Assembly: GCA_013816505.1 (NCBI GenBank)
Contig: JACDEG010000002.1
Location: 1-42,199, forward strand
Direction of reading: 5' to 3'
DNA length: 42,199 bases
Source: Pyrinomonadaceae bacterium
GTDB lineage: Bacteria; Acidobacteriota; Blastocatellia; Pyrinomonadales; Pyrinomonadaceae
Position 1 is the stretch's first letter. Each line of letters opens with the position of its first letter. A program made the position numbers and the translations under genes. Shown in pieces: positions 14,930-24,328 of this stretch. The notes beneath the pieces were generated by a model. That model searched no databases, had not been told where the DNA came from, and was given only the letters and a program-made list of their open reading frames with translations.

Positions 14930-16723
14930 TTAGGGAGTCGCACGACGAACCGCGTAGTTGCCCAGGTAGAGCACATCCATGCGGGTCTTCATAAAACAAT
15001 CAATAGCATGACGCGGCGTGCAGACTATCGGCTCATTCTCGTTGAAAGATGTGTTAAGCACGACGGGGACGCCGGTCAGTTCACCAAAATCGGAGATCAG
15101 TTGATAATACCGCGCGTTCACTTCACGCGTCACAGTCTGCAATCGTCCGGAGCCGTCGACGTGCGTCACCGCTGGGATTTCGGCCCGCTTCTCAGGTTTG
15201 ATCTGGTAAATCATCAACATCGTGGGCGCCGGGTGCGTCTGCTCGAAATAGTCGCCGACACGCTCTTCGAGAATTGAGGGGGCGAAGGGCCGGAACGGCT
15301 CACGCTTCTTGATTCGCTCGTTGAGAATGTCCTTCATCTCCGCGCGGCGAGGATCAACCACAATCGAGCGGTTGCCGAGCGCACGAGGGCCGAACTCCAT
15401 CCTTCCCTGAAACCATCCGACGACCGCGCCATCCGCCATGTCCTGCGCGGCGCGGCGCGTCACTTCACGGTCCGAGTAACTCTCATAGGCGAGGCCGCTT
15501 CTTTCAAGCTCGGCGTGAATCTCCTCATCGGAGAACTCCGGGCCGGTGTCAGCTCCTTTCATGACGAAGCTGCGCGGTTGACCGAGTAAGCCGTTGTAGA
15601 TTTGGTAACAGACGCCAACGGCAGTGCCGTTATCTCCCGCCGCTGGTTGCACGAAGACGCGCCGGAACGGGGTGTGCAAAAGAATCTTACCGTTCATCAC
15701 CGAATTCAGAGCGACTCCGCCGGATAGTCCAAGGTCGGTGAGGCCCGTCTTCTCGTGCAGGTGACGCAGGATATGAAAACCTACTTCTTCCAGGCGAAGC
15801 TGTAGGCTGGCGGCCATGTCACGCTCGCGGTCTGTGAGCGGCGCGTCTTTTTCGCGCGGCGGGCCGAATCGTTTCACGTACTCGTCCGAAAAAATCCGAC
15901 CGATCACGGGTGAGCCTTCCTCCCAGCTCATCTCGACGCCTTCCGCGTGGTGACGGAAGTAATCCAGATTGAGCCGAAAGCGCCCGCCCTCTTCCGCTCT
16001 GATCATGTCGCGAAACTCGTCCATGTAACGAGGCTTGCCGTATGGCGCCAGCCCCATGACTTTGCCTTCATCACCGTAGTGCGGGAACCCTAAGAATTGC
16101 GTGGTCGCCGTGTAGAGTATGCCCGTCGAGTGCGGGTACTCGACCTGCCCGAGCACATCGATGGAGTTGTCGTCACCGACGCCCCACATCGTCGAAATGA
16201 AATCGCCAAACCCATCTATGGATAGCAGCGCCGCGCGCTCGAACGGCGAAACATAGAAGGAACTCGCCAAATGCGCCCGGTGATGTTCGACGTTGTGGAA
16301 CTGCGCGCGGAGGCGGCTCTTCGGCACACCGAGACGTTTGGCAAGGTCTTCCTTCAGATCGCGGACTCGAGCCGTGTTGGCGAGGCGCTCAGCCACCGCC
16401 CCGAAAATACCACGCCCACTTCGACCCGCCTCTTCAGCGTCGGAGCGCCCGCCACTGCCCAAGTTCTTCGCCGCCCTGGTCGCGGCAAAAAGAATTTTCT
16501 TGTGCAAATGTGCTGATGGATCACGCGAGATTCCGACGTGATCGACCTCTTCGATAGAGATGCCGGCCCTTTTCAAGCAATAGCGAATAGATTCTGCCGG
16601 GAAACCGGCGCAATGCTTGAAACGATTAAAACGCTCTTCCTCTACAGCAGCGATCAGTTGCCCATCACGAACGATGGCCGCCGAGGCATCTCCGTGATAC
16701 GCATTAATGCCAAGAATGTACAT
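14930..16723 (-). CDS. Carbamoyltransferase, NodU/CmcH family
   Basis: The 597-residue product has the family's N-terminal kinase-like domain (MYILGINAYHGDASAAIV, EEERFNRFKHCAGFP, HHRAHLASSFYVSPFERAAL, SIDGFGDF). The C-terminal YrdC-like region has GRMEFGPRALGNRSIVVDPR, REPFRPFAPSI and VVLNTSFNENEPIVCTP. The enzyme transfers a carbamoyl group from carbamoyl phosphate to a hydroxyl, probably on a sugar of the repeat unit. It stands between glycosyltransferase genes on the same strand, so polysaccharide decoration is the likeliest role. ATG 16723. Length is normal and no key motif is missing. Confidence 0.92.
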   Translation of the reverse strand: MYILGINAYHGDASAAIVRDGQLIAAVEEERFNRFKHCAGFPAESIRYCLKRAGISIEEVDHVGISRDPSAHLHKKILFAATRAAKNLGSGGRSDAEEAGRSGRGIFGAVAERLANTARVRDLKEDLAKRLGVPKSRLRAQFHNVEHHRAHLASSFYVSPFERAALLSIDGFGDFISTMWGVGDDNSIDVLGQVEYPHSTGILYTATTQFLGFPHYGDEGKVMGLAPYGKPRYMDEFRDMIRAEEGGRFRLNLDYFRHHAEGVEMSWEEGSPVIGRIFSDEYVKRFGPPREKDAPLTDRERDMAASLQLRLEEVGFHILRHLHEKTGLTDLGLSGGVALNSVMNGKILLHTPFRRVFVQPAAGDNGTAVGVCYQIYNGLLGQPRSFVMKGADTGPEFSDEEIHAELERSGLAYESYSDREVTRRAAQDMADGAVVGWFQGRMEFGPRALGNRSIVVDPRRAEMKDILNERIKKREPFRPFAPSILEERVGDYFEQTHPAPTMLMIYQIKPEKRAEIPAVTHVDGSGRLQTVTREVNARYYQLISDFGELTGVPVVLNTSFNENEPIVCTPRHAIDCFMKTRMDVLYLGNYAVRRATP

Positions 16724-16854
16724 GTCGTTTCTAATTCTCGAACTTTGAGCTTTCCGACACCAGTTACCAGCCTGATGTTACGCGTCGAAGAGGTCAGGTG
16801 TTGGATTTGACAATATGAAAGAAGATTTACTCGACCCTGCTATTGGTGATCAAT

Positions 16855-17832
16855 TCATTTTATCGGGAGCTTGTCAGACTTAAAGCTCTGCTTCCTGCTG
16901 CGGACAATGAGTGACCCGTAAGCAGAGGTTCGCGCGCCTTTTAATTTACGGTGAGGCGTAACGTCAGCAGCCTTTTGTAGCTCTTCAAGGCGCATATCTA
17001 TCACCAACCTAAACCAGAAAGCCTGTAAGAAGTGGAATATTCCACCTTCCTTACCATCAAGCATACCCAGCAAAATGATGTATCGATAAAAGAAGTAAGC
17101 GAATGGTCGGACGTAGAGCGGCAGGCGGTAGTATAGCGCTTTCAACCAGAGGATGCGTTGGTCGGGTGTTCCGAACAATCGCGGCTCGGTCTTCCAATTC
17201 GCACTCTCCTCGCGGCGCAATAGTTCTTCACGAGCAAACACGTCGGCGTAGCGCAAGTGCTTTTGCAGATAGAAAAGGATTTCGTTCTCCTTCAGGTTCT
17301 CTTCGACGATGGGCGACTTAAGCTTGCCAATTGCCCCGCGAACGTAGACGCGTGTGTCCGTCTCTTCCGCATCCAGTTCGCCGACCGAGCGGCGGAAAAG
17401 CTTGAGCATGTACTTGGACCCATACCCGCCGAAGCGAAGCGGTCGCCCGCGAAAAACCTGTTGCCGGCGCACGTAAAAGCCTTTCTCCGGAATTTCAGGT
17501 TTGGTGAAGAGCGTCCGCAGTTCATCTTTCAGCTCGCGTGTAAGCGCCTGATCAGCCTCTAAGATCATGACCCAGTCATTCCGGATAGGCAGATTATCCA
17601 AGCCCCACTGGTAGATCCACGGGATGATCTTACTGTGATCGTAAGGCAGATTAATGACCTCGGCGTAACGGCGGGCGATACTTACCGTCTCGTCCTCGCT
17701 CTCCGAATCTATGACGAAGATTTGATCTATCAAGCCGTGCGCGCTGTGCAGGCACTTCTCGATATTCGCTTCTTCGTTACGCGTCGGGACCAGCAGCGTA
17801 ATGGGTATCAAGCGCTCCTCCCTATCTTTCAT
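16855..17832 (-). CDS. Family 2 glycosyltransferase (WaaE/KdtX-like)
   Basis: The 325-residue product has a GT-A start, ITLLVPTRNEEANIEKCLHS (12-31), then FVIDSESEDETV and WVMILEADQALTREL, where EAD occupies the DxD position. Later residues (FGGYGSKYMLKLFRR, then ETDTRVYVRG) fit the WaaE-like branch. It should add one sugar from a nucleotide donor at the cytoplasmic membrane. Its ATG overlaps the FkbM methyltransferase stop by 4 bp (ATGA), so the two are coupled. The C-terminal basic tail (about 300-325) is of no known role. Confidence 0.88.
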   Translation of the reverse strand: MKDREERLIPITLLVPTRNEEANIEKCLHSAHGLIDQIFVIDSESEDETVSIARRYAEVINLPYDHSKIIPWIYQWGLDNLPIRNDWVMILEADQALTRELKDELRTLFTKPEIPEKGFYVRRQQVFRGRPLRFGGYGSKYMLKLFRRSVGELDAEETDTRVYVRGAIGKLKSPIVEENLKENEILFYLQKHLRYADVFAREELLRREESANWKTEPRLFGTPDQRILWLKALYYRLPLYVRPFAYFFYRYIILLGMLDGKEGGIFHFLQAFWFRLVIDMRLEELQKAADVTPHRKLKGARTSAYGSLIVRSRKQSFKSDKLPIK

Positions 17833-18599
17833 CTTCCGAGGGTTGGACAGGCGAGAGTGTTAAAGGTTGGCTGTGCCAACGGTTTCCTACTCGCCCCATC
17901 AGCCTCCAAATCAAATAGCGTGTAACCGTGCGCGTGTAAAAGATCGGCCACCGCTGGCGCAATGTTCAAATTTACTTCACACAGAATAATCGGCTGAACT
18001 GTTGACAATAGATTTTGTGCCCCTTTTAGAACTTGCAGCTCCGCTCCCTCGACATCAATCTTGAGAACCCTCGGAGCAGGCGTCCCTGCTAGCAGCCAAT
18101 CAAGTGTCACCGTGACCACCATCACAGATTCCCTGACGCCACCTGTCTGCGTGCTGCCTTGTACTTGTTCGAGGTGATTAGTGCTGCGTCCACGGGCGGC
18201 GATATTGAGTCTTGCCAGGTTAACCGAATCGCTGACCGCCACGGGCAGAACATCAACCGGAGCGCTTTGGCCGGACTTATGCCGGGCTGAACGACGCAGA
18301 AGATCGGCCAGCCATATGTCAGCTTCGACGGCAAGGACCTGCCCTGAAGCCCCGGCCAGATTCGCCGCAGCAAAAGTAAACAACCCGATATTTGCTCCGA
18401 TGTCCCAGACCACATCGCCTTGACGGATAAACTCCACGGCCCAATCGAACAGCAGAGGATCGCTTTTATTCAGATTCCATTTCCAAAACTTGAGAGATGC
18501 GTCGGGAGATACATAGATATGCTCTCCGCCAACTCTGTGTGGTAATCGCCGCTTCAGAACAACTTGGCGACTGAAACGCTCGAACGTTGTTCGCAACAT
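17829..18599 (-). CDS. FkbM-family methyltransferase
   Basis: From ATG 18599 the product has 256 residues. SAM-site motifs are VVWDIGANIGLFTFAAANLAG and VLAVEADIW. The FkbM signature VLKIDVEGAELQVLKGAQNLL and IILCEVN follow. FkbM enzymes mostly O-methylate hydroxyls, so a sugar of the repeat unit is the probable target. The ATG is preferred over TTG 18629 because GGAG lies seven bases upstream of it. The gene is coupled to the following GT2 gene by a 4-bp overlap. Confidence 0.88.
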   Translation of the reverse strand: MLRTTFERFSRQVVLKRRLPHRVGGEHIYVSPDASLKFWKWNLNKSDPLLFDWAVEFIRQGDVVWDIGANIGLFTFAAANLAGASGQVLAVEADIWLADLLRRSARHKSGQSAPVDVLPVAVSDSVNLARLNIAARGRSTNHLEQVQGSTQTGGVRESVMVVTVTLDWLLAGTPAPRVLKIDVEGAELQVLKGAQNLLSTVQPIILCEVNLNIAPAVADLLHAHGYTLFDLEADGASRKPLAQPTFNTLACPTLGR

Positions 18600-18656
18600 T
18601 AATCTTCTCCGATTAAAGGTAAATATCAAGCGAGTGAAATCAACACGAGCTAACTT

Positions 18657-19868
18657 CTATGGCACAGCGTACTGCGCCTCAAGCGCGGGAGCTTTTCTCA
18701 CAACAGAACGGTAGAGCAGGTTAAGCTCGTCGGCCACCTTCGACCATGAAAACTGCCGTTCCACAAGATCAAGACCGGCTAACCCCCGCCGCCTCCGTTC
18801 ACCCTCATCATAGAGAGCTTCGGCGAGCACGCGCTCAAGATTAGTCTTCTCTAAGGTCGTCACCCAGCCGGCCCCGGCGTTTTCTATCTCTGTCGCAAGA
18901 TTGACGCGGTCGCTGACGACGACAGGCACACCGCAGGCCAGCGCCTCCACCACGCAAAGTCCGAAGTTCTCCTGGCGGGAAGTCAGAGCCAGCAGCGCAG
19001 CTTCCCGTAAAGCGGCAGCCTTTTGCGCGCCACCAAGCCAACCCGTGAACAGCACTTTGCCGTCGCCACCCAACACCTGCGTCAAGCGTTTAAGTGACGC
19101 GATATACTCTGTCTCGCCATCGCCGGCAATCACCAACCGCCAAGTCTCGAACTCAGACTTTTTAACCAGCGCGAGAAAAGCTTCCAGCAACAACTCCATG
19201 TTCTTCTTCGGGTGCAGGCGACTGAGCGTTAAAATATAGGGATTGCTATCAAGCGACGGGTGGTTTCGCCGAAAGCTTTCCGCGCTTGTGGCGTCCTCAG
19301 TCATGCCCATCTCAATCCCGAGAGGGATGACGACTCCTTGCGTGAGTCCGAGCGAAGCTTCGGCCAGTCGCTGCTCCTCTCGCGTCGTGTAATGAACTGC
19401 TGCTGCTTCGCTCAGCATCCGCCCCACCGACATGTGCCACATCAATTTTTTTCGGTGTGGCTTCTGGCGCATACTCCACGGGTCGAGGCTTCCCAGAGGA
19501 CGGACGATGTAGGGCACCTCGCTCCTTCGACAAGCGCGCGCTGCCGCCAAGCACGGATGTGAGAACACCGCATGGATATGCACGACATCGAAGTTTTTCA
19601 CGTTGTCATTCAACCACCGCGCCAGAGAAAACGAGTAGCCGAAGACCTCACTCAATTGTCGCTTGAAGAAGATCGTCGGCACTCGCTGGTAAGCGATTGC
19701 GGCGCCGGCCTCGACGGGCAGATGTCCGGCTCCGTCAGCGTCCGTTGTCGCGACGAGCACTTCCGTCCCCTTCTGCTGAATGGAGCGGCACATCTCGAAG
19801 ATCACACGGCTCGGCCCGCCGTAGCGAGGCGCAACCGCCGGAATGACATGCAGCACTTTCAAAGACAT
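18657..19868 (-). CDS. Glycosyltransferase family 4
   Basis: From ATG 19868 the product has 403 residues. The GT-B N-terminal half starts MSLKVLHVIPAVAPRYGGPS and includes VVHIHAVFSHP. The C-terminal half has ILTLSRLHPKKNMELLLEAF and the E-x7-E region ENFGLCVVEALACGVPVVVS. It probably transfers a hexose to the growing lipid-linked glycan; donor and linkage cannot be read from sequence. A TTG start at 19889 overlapping the AsnB stop is possible, but the ATG has GGAG nine bases upstream. Confidence 0.88.
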   Translation of the reverse strand: MSLKVLHVIPAVAPRYGGPSRVIFEMCRSIQQKGTEVLVATTDADGAGHLPVEAGAAIAYQRVPTIFFKRQLSEVFGYSFSLARWLNDNVKNFDVVHIHAVFSHPCLAAARACRRSEVPYIVRPLGSLDPWSMRQKPHRKKLMWHMSVGRMLSEAAAVHYTTREEQRLAEASLGLTQGVVIPLGIEMGMTEDATSAESFRRNHPSLDSNPYILTLSRLHPKKNMELLLEAFLALVKKSEFETWRLVIAGDGETEYIASLKRLTQVLGGDGKVLFTGWLGGAQKAAALREAALLALTSRQENFGLCVVEALACGVPVVVSDRVNLATEIENAGAGWVTTLEKTNLERVLAEALYDEGERRRRGLAGLDLVERQFSWSKVADELNLLYRSVVRKAPALEAQYAVP

Positions 19869-19885
19869 CACCTGACGCTCCGCCC

Positions 19886-21814
19886 TCAAACCGCCACCTC
19901 AACCTTATGCCGCCGACACCAATCGACAAGGACGGCCAATCCCCACACTCTCGACCAGGATGTGGAGCGTGCGCCCACGCCGAAGCGGTTGCGAACATCA
20001 GCCACCGCGATTGGGTTCAGACCGGCGCGAGCCACACCTCTTGCGTCTTCCAACGCCTCTGCTACGAACGGCTTGAGCGCCGTGCGTAACCAACGCTCGA
20101 ACGGAAGAGCGAAGCCCATCTTTTTCTGGCCGAGCACTTCTGCGGGCAAATCTTTGCCGAGCGCTTCGATGAGGAGCGTTTTGGGATGACGACCGATCTT
20201 CATGCTTCCCGGCAGCCCGTAAACCCATTCGAGCAATTTGTGATCCAGCAGCGGCACGCGCACCTCAAGCGCATGCGCCATGCTCATCGCGTCCGTATCA
20301 CGCAAGAGCATATTGGCCGTGTACAGGCTCAACTCGTAACACGAAATGCGATTGAACACGTCGCCGTTCGTCTGGCCGTTACCGATAAGCGCAAGCGTCT
20401 CGTCCGGAATGTTGTAATCCTTGTCGCGTTCAACGACACATCCGTTGTGATGCCTGCTGTTCAGCAGAGCCTGGCGAGTGGTTTTCGAGAAGAGACCTCG
20501 CATGCTGGCATAAGAAGATAAAAGGTCTCCGCCAGCAGCGATGGCCGCCGCCGCCTTTTGCGAGCGCAGCGAGTCGCCCATCAATCTCATAGCTAAATTT
20601 GCGACCTGCCGGCGCGTTCCGGCATTGAGCAAACTGATGGGCGCGGCAAAGCGCTGGACGCGCGAGGCTCTGCGGAAACTCGGATAGCCTCCGAACAGTT
20701 CGTCGCCTCCGAGTCCTGAAAGAGCCACGGTAACGCCTGCCGCTCTCGTGGCGCGCGCCACGACCCACGTGTTGATACCGTCAATGGTGGGTTGATCAAT
20801 GGCGGCGAGGGCTTGCGGCAGAGAGGCCAGCAGGTCTTGTTCTGACAACACGATTTCCGTATGACGTGTGCCCAATTTTTCTGCCACCTGGCGCGCCAAC
20901 TCGCGCTCGCTGAACTCATGCTCATCGAAGCAGACGGTAAATGTCTCCACCTGCTGGTTCGATCGTCGCGTCATCAAAGAGACAATCGAACACGAATCAA
21001 TGCCGCCCGACAGGAACGCTCCGAGCGGCACATCCGCGACGAGATGAAGCTCCACACTTTCTTCCAAACGGCGGCGCGTTTCGGCAATCGCTTCAATTCG
21101 AGCTCCGTTGAATTTATCTTGCGGCAGATGCCAATATCTCGTGACTTCGTTGATCCGGCCTTTCGCATCAACGCTCAAGCAGTGTGCGGGCGGGAGTGTG
21201 CGCACATCTTGAATGATGGTGCGCGGCTCCTGCACGGCGCCAAAACTCAAGTATGAACTGAGTGAAACGGGATCAATCACGCGGGGGATTAAACCCGAAA
21301 CAAGGAGCGCACGGATTTCTGACGCGAAAAGAAAGCCGCCCTCACCCGCATAGTAATAGAGAGGCTTGATGCCCAGGCGGTCGCGCGCCGCAAAGACCTC
21401 TCCGGTCTCGTTATCCCGCACGGCAAAAGTGAACATGCCCTGTAGAGATTCCAAAGATCGTGCGCCGCGCTGCGCGTAAAGGCACAGTAGAACTTCTGTG
21501 TCCGTGTCGGTCCCGAACCGAACTCCTTCTTTCTGCAACTGTCTTCTGAGCGCACGGTAGTTGTAAATCTCTCCGTTGAAGACGATGGTAAAGCGCCCGT
21601 TCCTTGTCGTCATCGGCTGGCGGCCGGCCGAGCTGAGATCAATGATCGAAAGACGCCGGTGCGTAAAAGCAGTTTGCGACCGATCCGCGCTTTCGGGCCA
21701 TGTCATCACTCCGGCATCGTCAGGCCCGCGGTGCGCAACCGCGCGACTCATCCGGTTGAGACGCGCCTCCGCGTCAGGTGTCTTGCTTCCAACGATGCCA
21801 GCTATTCCGCACAT
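19886..21814 (-). CDS. asnB: Asparagine synthetase, glutamine-hydrolysing (AsnB family)
   Basis: The 642-residue product begins MCGIAGIVGS, keeping the Cys2 nucleophile. The glutaminase domain has AVAHRGPDDAG, FNGEIYNYRALR and GMFTFAVRD. The synthetase domain has LSGGIDSCS, followed by LSGLGGDELFGGYP. It should amidate an acid using glutamine and ATP. Inside a polysaccharide cluster the substrate may be a uronic acid rather than aspartate, as for some O-antigen amidotransferases; this is inference. It differs from the lasso cyclase at 9264-11096 in retaining glutaminase residues. ATG 21814. Confidence 0.88.
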   Translation of the reverse strand: MCGIAGIVGSKTPDAEARLNRMSRAVAHRGPDDAGVMTWPESADRSQTAFTHRRLSIIDLSSAGRQPMTTRNGRFTIVFNGEIYNYRALRRQLQKEGVRFGTDTDTEVLLCLYAQRGARSLESLQGMFTFAVRDNETGEVFAARDRLGIKPLYYYAGEGGFLFASEIRALLVSGLIPRVIDPVSLSSYLSFGAVQEPRTIIQDVRTLPPAHCLSVDAKGRINEVTRYWHLPQDKFNGARIEAIAETRRRLEESVELHLVADVPLGAFLSGGIDSCSIVSLMTRRSNQQVETFTVCFDEHEFSERELARQVAEKLGTRHTEIVLSEQDLLASLPQALAAIDQPTIDGINTWVVARATRAAGVTVALSGLGGDELFGGYPSFRRASRVQRFAAPISLLNAGTRRQVANLAMRLMGDSLRSQKAAAAIAAGGDLLSSYASMRGLFSKTTRQALLNSRHHNGCVVERDKDYNIPDETLALIGNGQTNGDVFNRISCYELSLYTANMLLRDTDAMSMAHALEVRVPLLDHKLLEWVYGLPGSMKIGRHPKTLLIEALGKDLPAEVLGQKKMGFALPFERWLRTALKPFVAEALEDARGVARAGLNPIAVADVRNRFGVGARSTSWSRVWGLAVLVDWCRRHKVEVAV

Positions 21815-21891
21815 TCTTATTGCAACGGGAGAACCACAGGTTTGCTAGATTTCAACTCAACGAAAACAAGCGGAGCACAGATTCACTCTGT

Positions 21892-23016
21892 CTACAAGCA
21901 AGACCTGAAAACTTCATCAAGGTTGCTTTCGAACTTTTGAAAGGTGAACTCGTTGAGCAATCGCGCACGTCCGGCGCGACCGAACCGTTCACTCATCTCT
22001 TTATCGCTCAAAATTCTGATTATTGCCTGAGAGATTCCGGCAATGTCTTGATGATTGACGAGCAACCCCGTCTCGCCATCCTTGACGACAGATGGAGTCC
22101 CGCCATGCGCTCCTCCGATCACCGGCTTGGCGTATGCCATCGCTTCGAGGAAAACTATCCCAAATCCCTCTTTTTCGCTCGGCATCACGAATACAGAGCA
22201 ACGGCGGTAATGCTCGCGCAACTCCTCTTCCGGCAACCCTCCGGTGAAGCTCACGTATTGCGACACGGCGAGTTGCTCGGCCAACGCTTTCAAACGGGGA
22301 ACATCATCGCCCCGTCCCACAATCCGGTAGACTACCGGCCCTAATTCGCGCACGATCAACGGAAGACTCTTGATCACGCTGTCTATGCCTTTATAACGAT
22401 CCTCCTTCCCAATGCGGACTACGCTGAGAATTACCGGCGGTGTCGACGATGTCGCGGGAACGTGAGTTTGCATCTCCCAGTAAGGGTCTAACGAGCACGG
22501 GAATAGCCTGATTTTGTCTGCCGAGACGACCCTCTGTTCGCTTAATTGATTCTTCGTGTAATCGCTGATCGCAAGGACAAAATCCATCTTCTCTAAAGCC
22601 ATGCGCTGGGCTTTTGTCAGCGGCTGCCAAACTTCCAGACCGTAGGTGATGACCCCGGTTTTCACGCCGGATTTGAATCGTGATAACACCAACGCGAGCG
22701 GTGCTAACGAGACATGCCCGAAAATGATCAAGTCGTACCGCGATGTGGCGATGTGCCGCAGGTAGTGACGGATGAATTTCGCTTTGCTCTTACCTGCGCC
22801 GACGTATGAGGCGAACCCCCCATTGACATAGCGCGTATCCGGCGCGGTGCTGTCGTTGAGCGCCAGCGCACTAAGCTGCGCGTTGTGGCGTTTCGCCCAT
22901 CTTCCGGCAGCCAGGCACAGCGTGCGGCAGAACATCTGAATGCCGCCAGCGCATTCAAATGCTTCCGGCAGCACCAGGAGTATTCGTTTGTTTGAGAAAT
23001 CCCCGTTGTTCGTCAA
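21892..23016 (-). CDS. Glycosyltransferase family 4
   Basis: The 374-residue GT-B enzyme starts RILLVLPEAFECAGGIQMFCR, with the acceptor-side glycine-rich loop. The donor side shows ILSVVRIGKEDRYKGIDSVI, YRIVGRGDDVPRLKALA and the E-x7-E region EKEGFGIVFLEAMAYAKPVI. It adds one sugar to the repeat unit. The start is TTG 23016; no ATG lies close by and the Shine-Dalgarno match is poor, so the exact start is uncertain. Confidence 0.88.
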   Translation of the reverse strand: MTNNGDFSNKRILLVLPEAFECAGGIQMFCRTLCLAAGRWAKRHNAQLSALALNDSTAPDTRYVNGGFASYVGAGKSKAKFIRHYLRHIATSRYDLIIFGHVSLAPLALVLSRFKSGVKTGVITYGLEVWQPLTKAQRMALEKMDFVLAISDYTKNQLSEQRVVSADKIRLFPCSLDPYWEMQTHVPATSSTPPVILSVVRIGKEDRYKGIDSVIKSLPLIVRELGPVVYRIVGRGDDVPRLKALAEQLAVSQYVSFTGGLPEEELREHYRRCSVFVMPSEKEGFGIVFLEAMAYAKPVIGGAHGGTPSVVKDGETGLLVNHQDIAGISQAIIRILSDKEMSERFGRAGRARLLNEFTFQKFESNLDEVFRSCL

Positions 23017-23048
23017 GATTCGTTAGCGTCTGAGAATATTTGGTCGGA

Positions 23049-24266
23049 CTAGCCTAGATGTCGAGACAGTTCGTCGATCAACTTTCGGCGATAATTCGCC
23101 CACGTCCACTGTGCGGCTCTACGACGTGCCAGTTTTCCCATCTCGAATAGCTCGTCACGGTGCCGGAACGCCCATTCGATTCGCTCGGTTAACGCATCGA
23201 CATCATGCGCCGCAACGCACCACCCTTCACGCCCATTCGTGATTAACTCGGGACCGCCGGTGTTCATCGTTGTCAGCACCGGCACTCCGGCGGCCATCGC
23301 TTCGCCGATGACGAGGCCGAAGCCTTCGGCCAGAGATGGAAAGACGAAAAGGTCGGCCTGCTGCATCACCTCTAACAACCGCACGCGCGGCAAAGCACCG
23401 AGGTGCTCGAAGCTTTCTGAAGTTTCAATAAGGTAATCGCTGCCCAGATGCATCCCGCCCGCGAGCCACAAACGCGCGTCTTTCAAATTGAGTTTCTGCC
23501 ACGCCTCCAGCAAGTGAGGCACGCCTTTACGCAGTCCGATTTGACCGGCGAAGAGGATGGTAAAAGGACCATCCGGGCGATGCGTTCGCGCCGGGATTTC
23601 ATCGGCGGGCGTGCCATACGGAATCTTGATTGTCGGCTTTTTCCCGAGCGTTTGACTGAAGCGTAAACTCTCCGCCGCCCACCCGCACGGAACGACGATT
23701 AGGTCGGCGAGTTCCAATTCGACGTTCTTGCGTTGCTGCTTCCACTGCGGTTCAACTTTGATGTCGAATGGCAATGACGGCCTCTCTTTTTTGGCGCGTG
23801 AGAGTTCGCTGGCCACACCCGCGTAGTAACCCAGCGGTAGTTCATAAACGGCGCGCGCATTTCGTCGCTTGGCGGCGGTGAAAGTCCATTTCGCGCCGTC
23901 TTCATATGCGTAGATGGCGTCCAGGTCATGCTCCAATTCTCTCGAAACCTGTAGGTCGTGGCCGCAGAACAATACGTCGTACCAGTTGACTTTTGGTGTC
24001 AGCCCGGCTGGCTTCAATTTCTGGCCGAGGCGTGAAATCGTCTCCCATAGAATGTGCGGACGCTGTTTGGCCTCAGGGATGTCCTCAAATTTTCGGTTCC
24101 GAAGACGTTTATCAGCATCAACGGGCAGCTTATCCGCCAGCATGGAGACAACGCCTCGGCTGGCGATGCCCTGCTCGAAGGAGCGAAGCCAGCGCACCTC
24201 CGACAGCGCTTTGGCGGCGTGATAGCTGTTCGGATTACCGTGTGGGTGCGAGATGGTGATCTTCAA
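23049..24266 (-). CDS. Glycosyltransferase family 4
   Basis: The 405-residue product has a divergent N-terminal half (MKITISHPHGNPNSYHAAKA, DAIYAYEDGAKWTF) and a standard GT4 C-terminal half: ILFAGQIGLRKGVPHLLEAW, RLWLAGGMHLGSDYL and FVFPSLAEGFGLVIGEAMAA. The HPHG...Y opening suggests an acceptor site unlike its neighbours. The start is TTG 24266 with no obvious Shine-Dalgarno. It is separated by 32 bp from the next glycosyltransferase downstream. Confidence 0.87.
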   Translation of the reverse strand: MKITISHPHGNPNSYHAAKALSEVRWLRSFEQGIASRGVVSMLADKLPVDADKRLRNRKFEDIPEAKQRPHILWETISRLGQKLKPAGLTPKVNWYDVLFCGHDLQVSRELEHDLDAIYAYEDGAKWTFTAAKRRNARAVYELPLGYYAGVASELSRAKKERPSLPFDIKVEPQWKQQRKNVELELADLIVVPCGWAAESLRFSQTLGKKPTIKIPYGTPADEIPARTHRPDGPFTILFAGQIGLRKGVPHLLEAWQKLNLKDARLWLAGGMHLGSDYLIETSESFEHLGALPRVRLLEVMQQADLFVFPSLAEGFGLVIGEAMAAGVPVLTTMNTGGPELITNGREGWCVAAHDVDALTERIEWAFRHRDELFEMGKLARRRAAQWTWANYRRKLIDELSRHLG

Positions 24267-24328
24267 GATAGTCTGAAGCGTGTGACTGGAGAGCCATCTG
24301 ATGTTAGCTCTGCGCGCGAAAGAGTTGT

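Noticed and set aside
19572-20189. 205-codon plus-strand frame opposite a glycosyltransferase and asnB
   Set aside because: It spans the junction of two well-supported minus-strand genes and has no recognisable domain.
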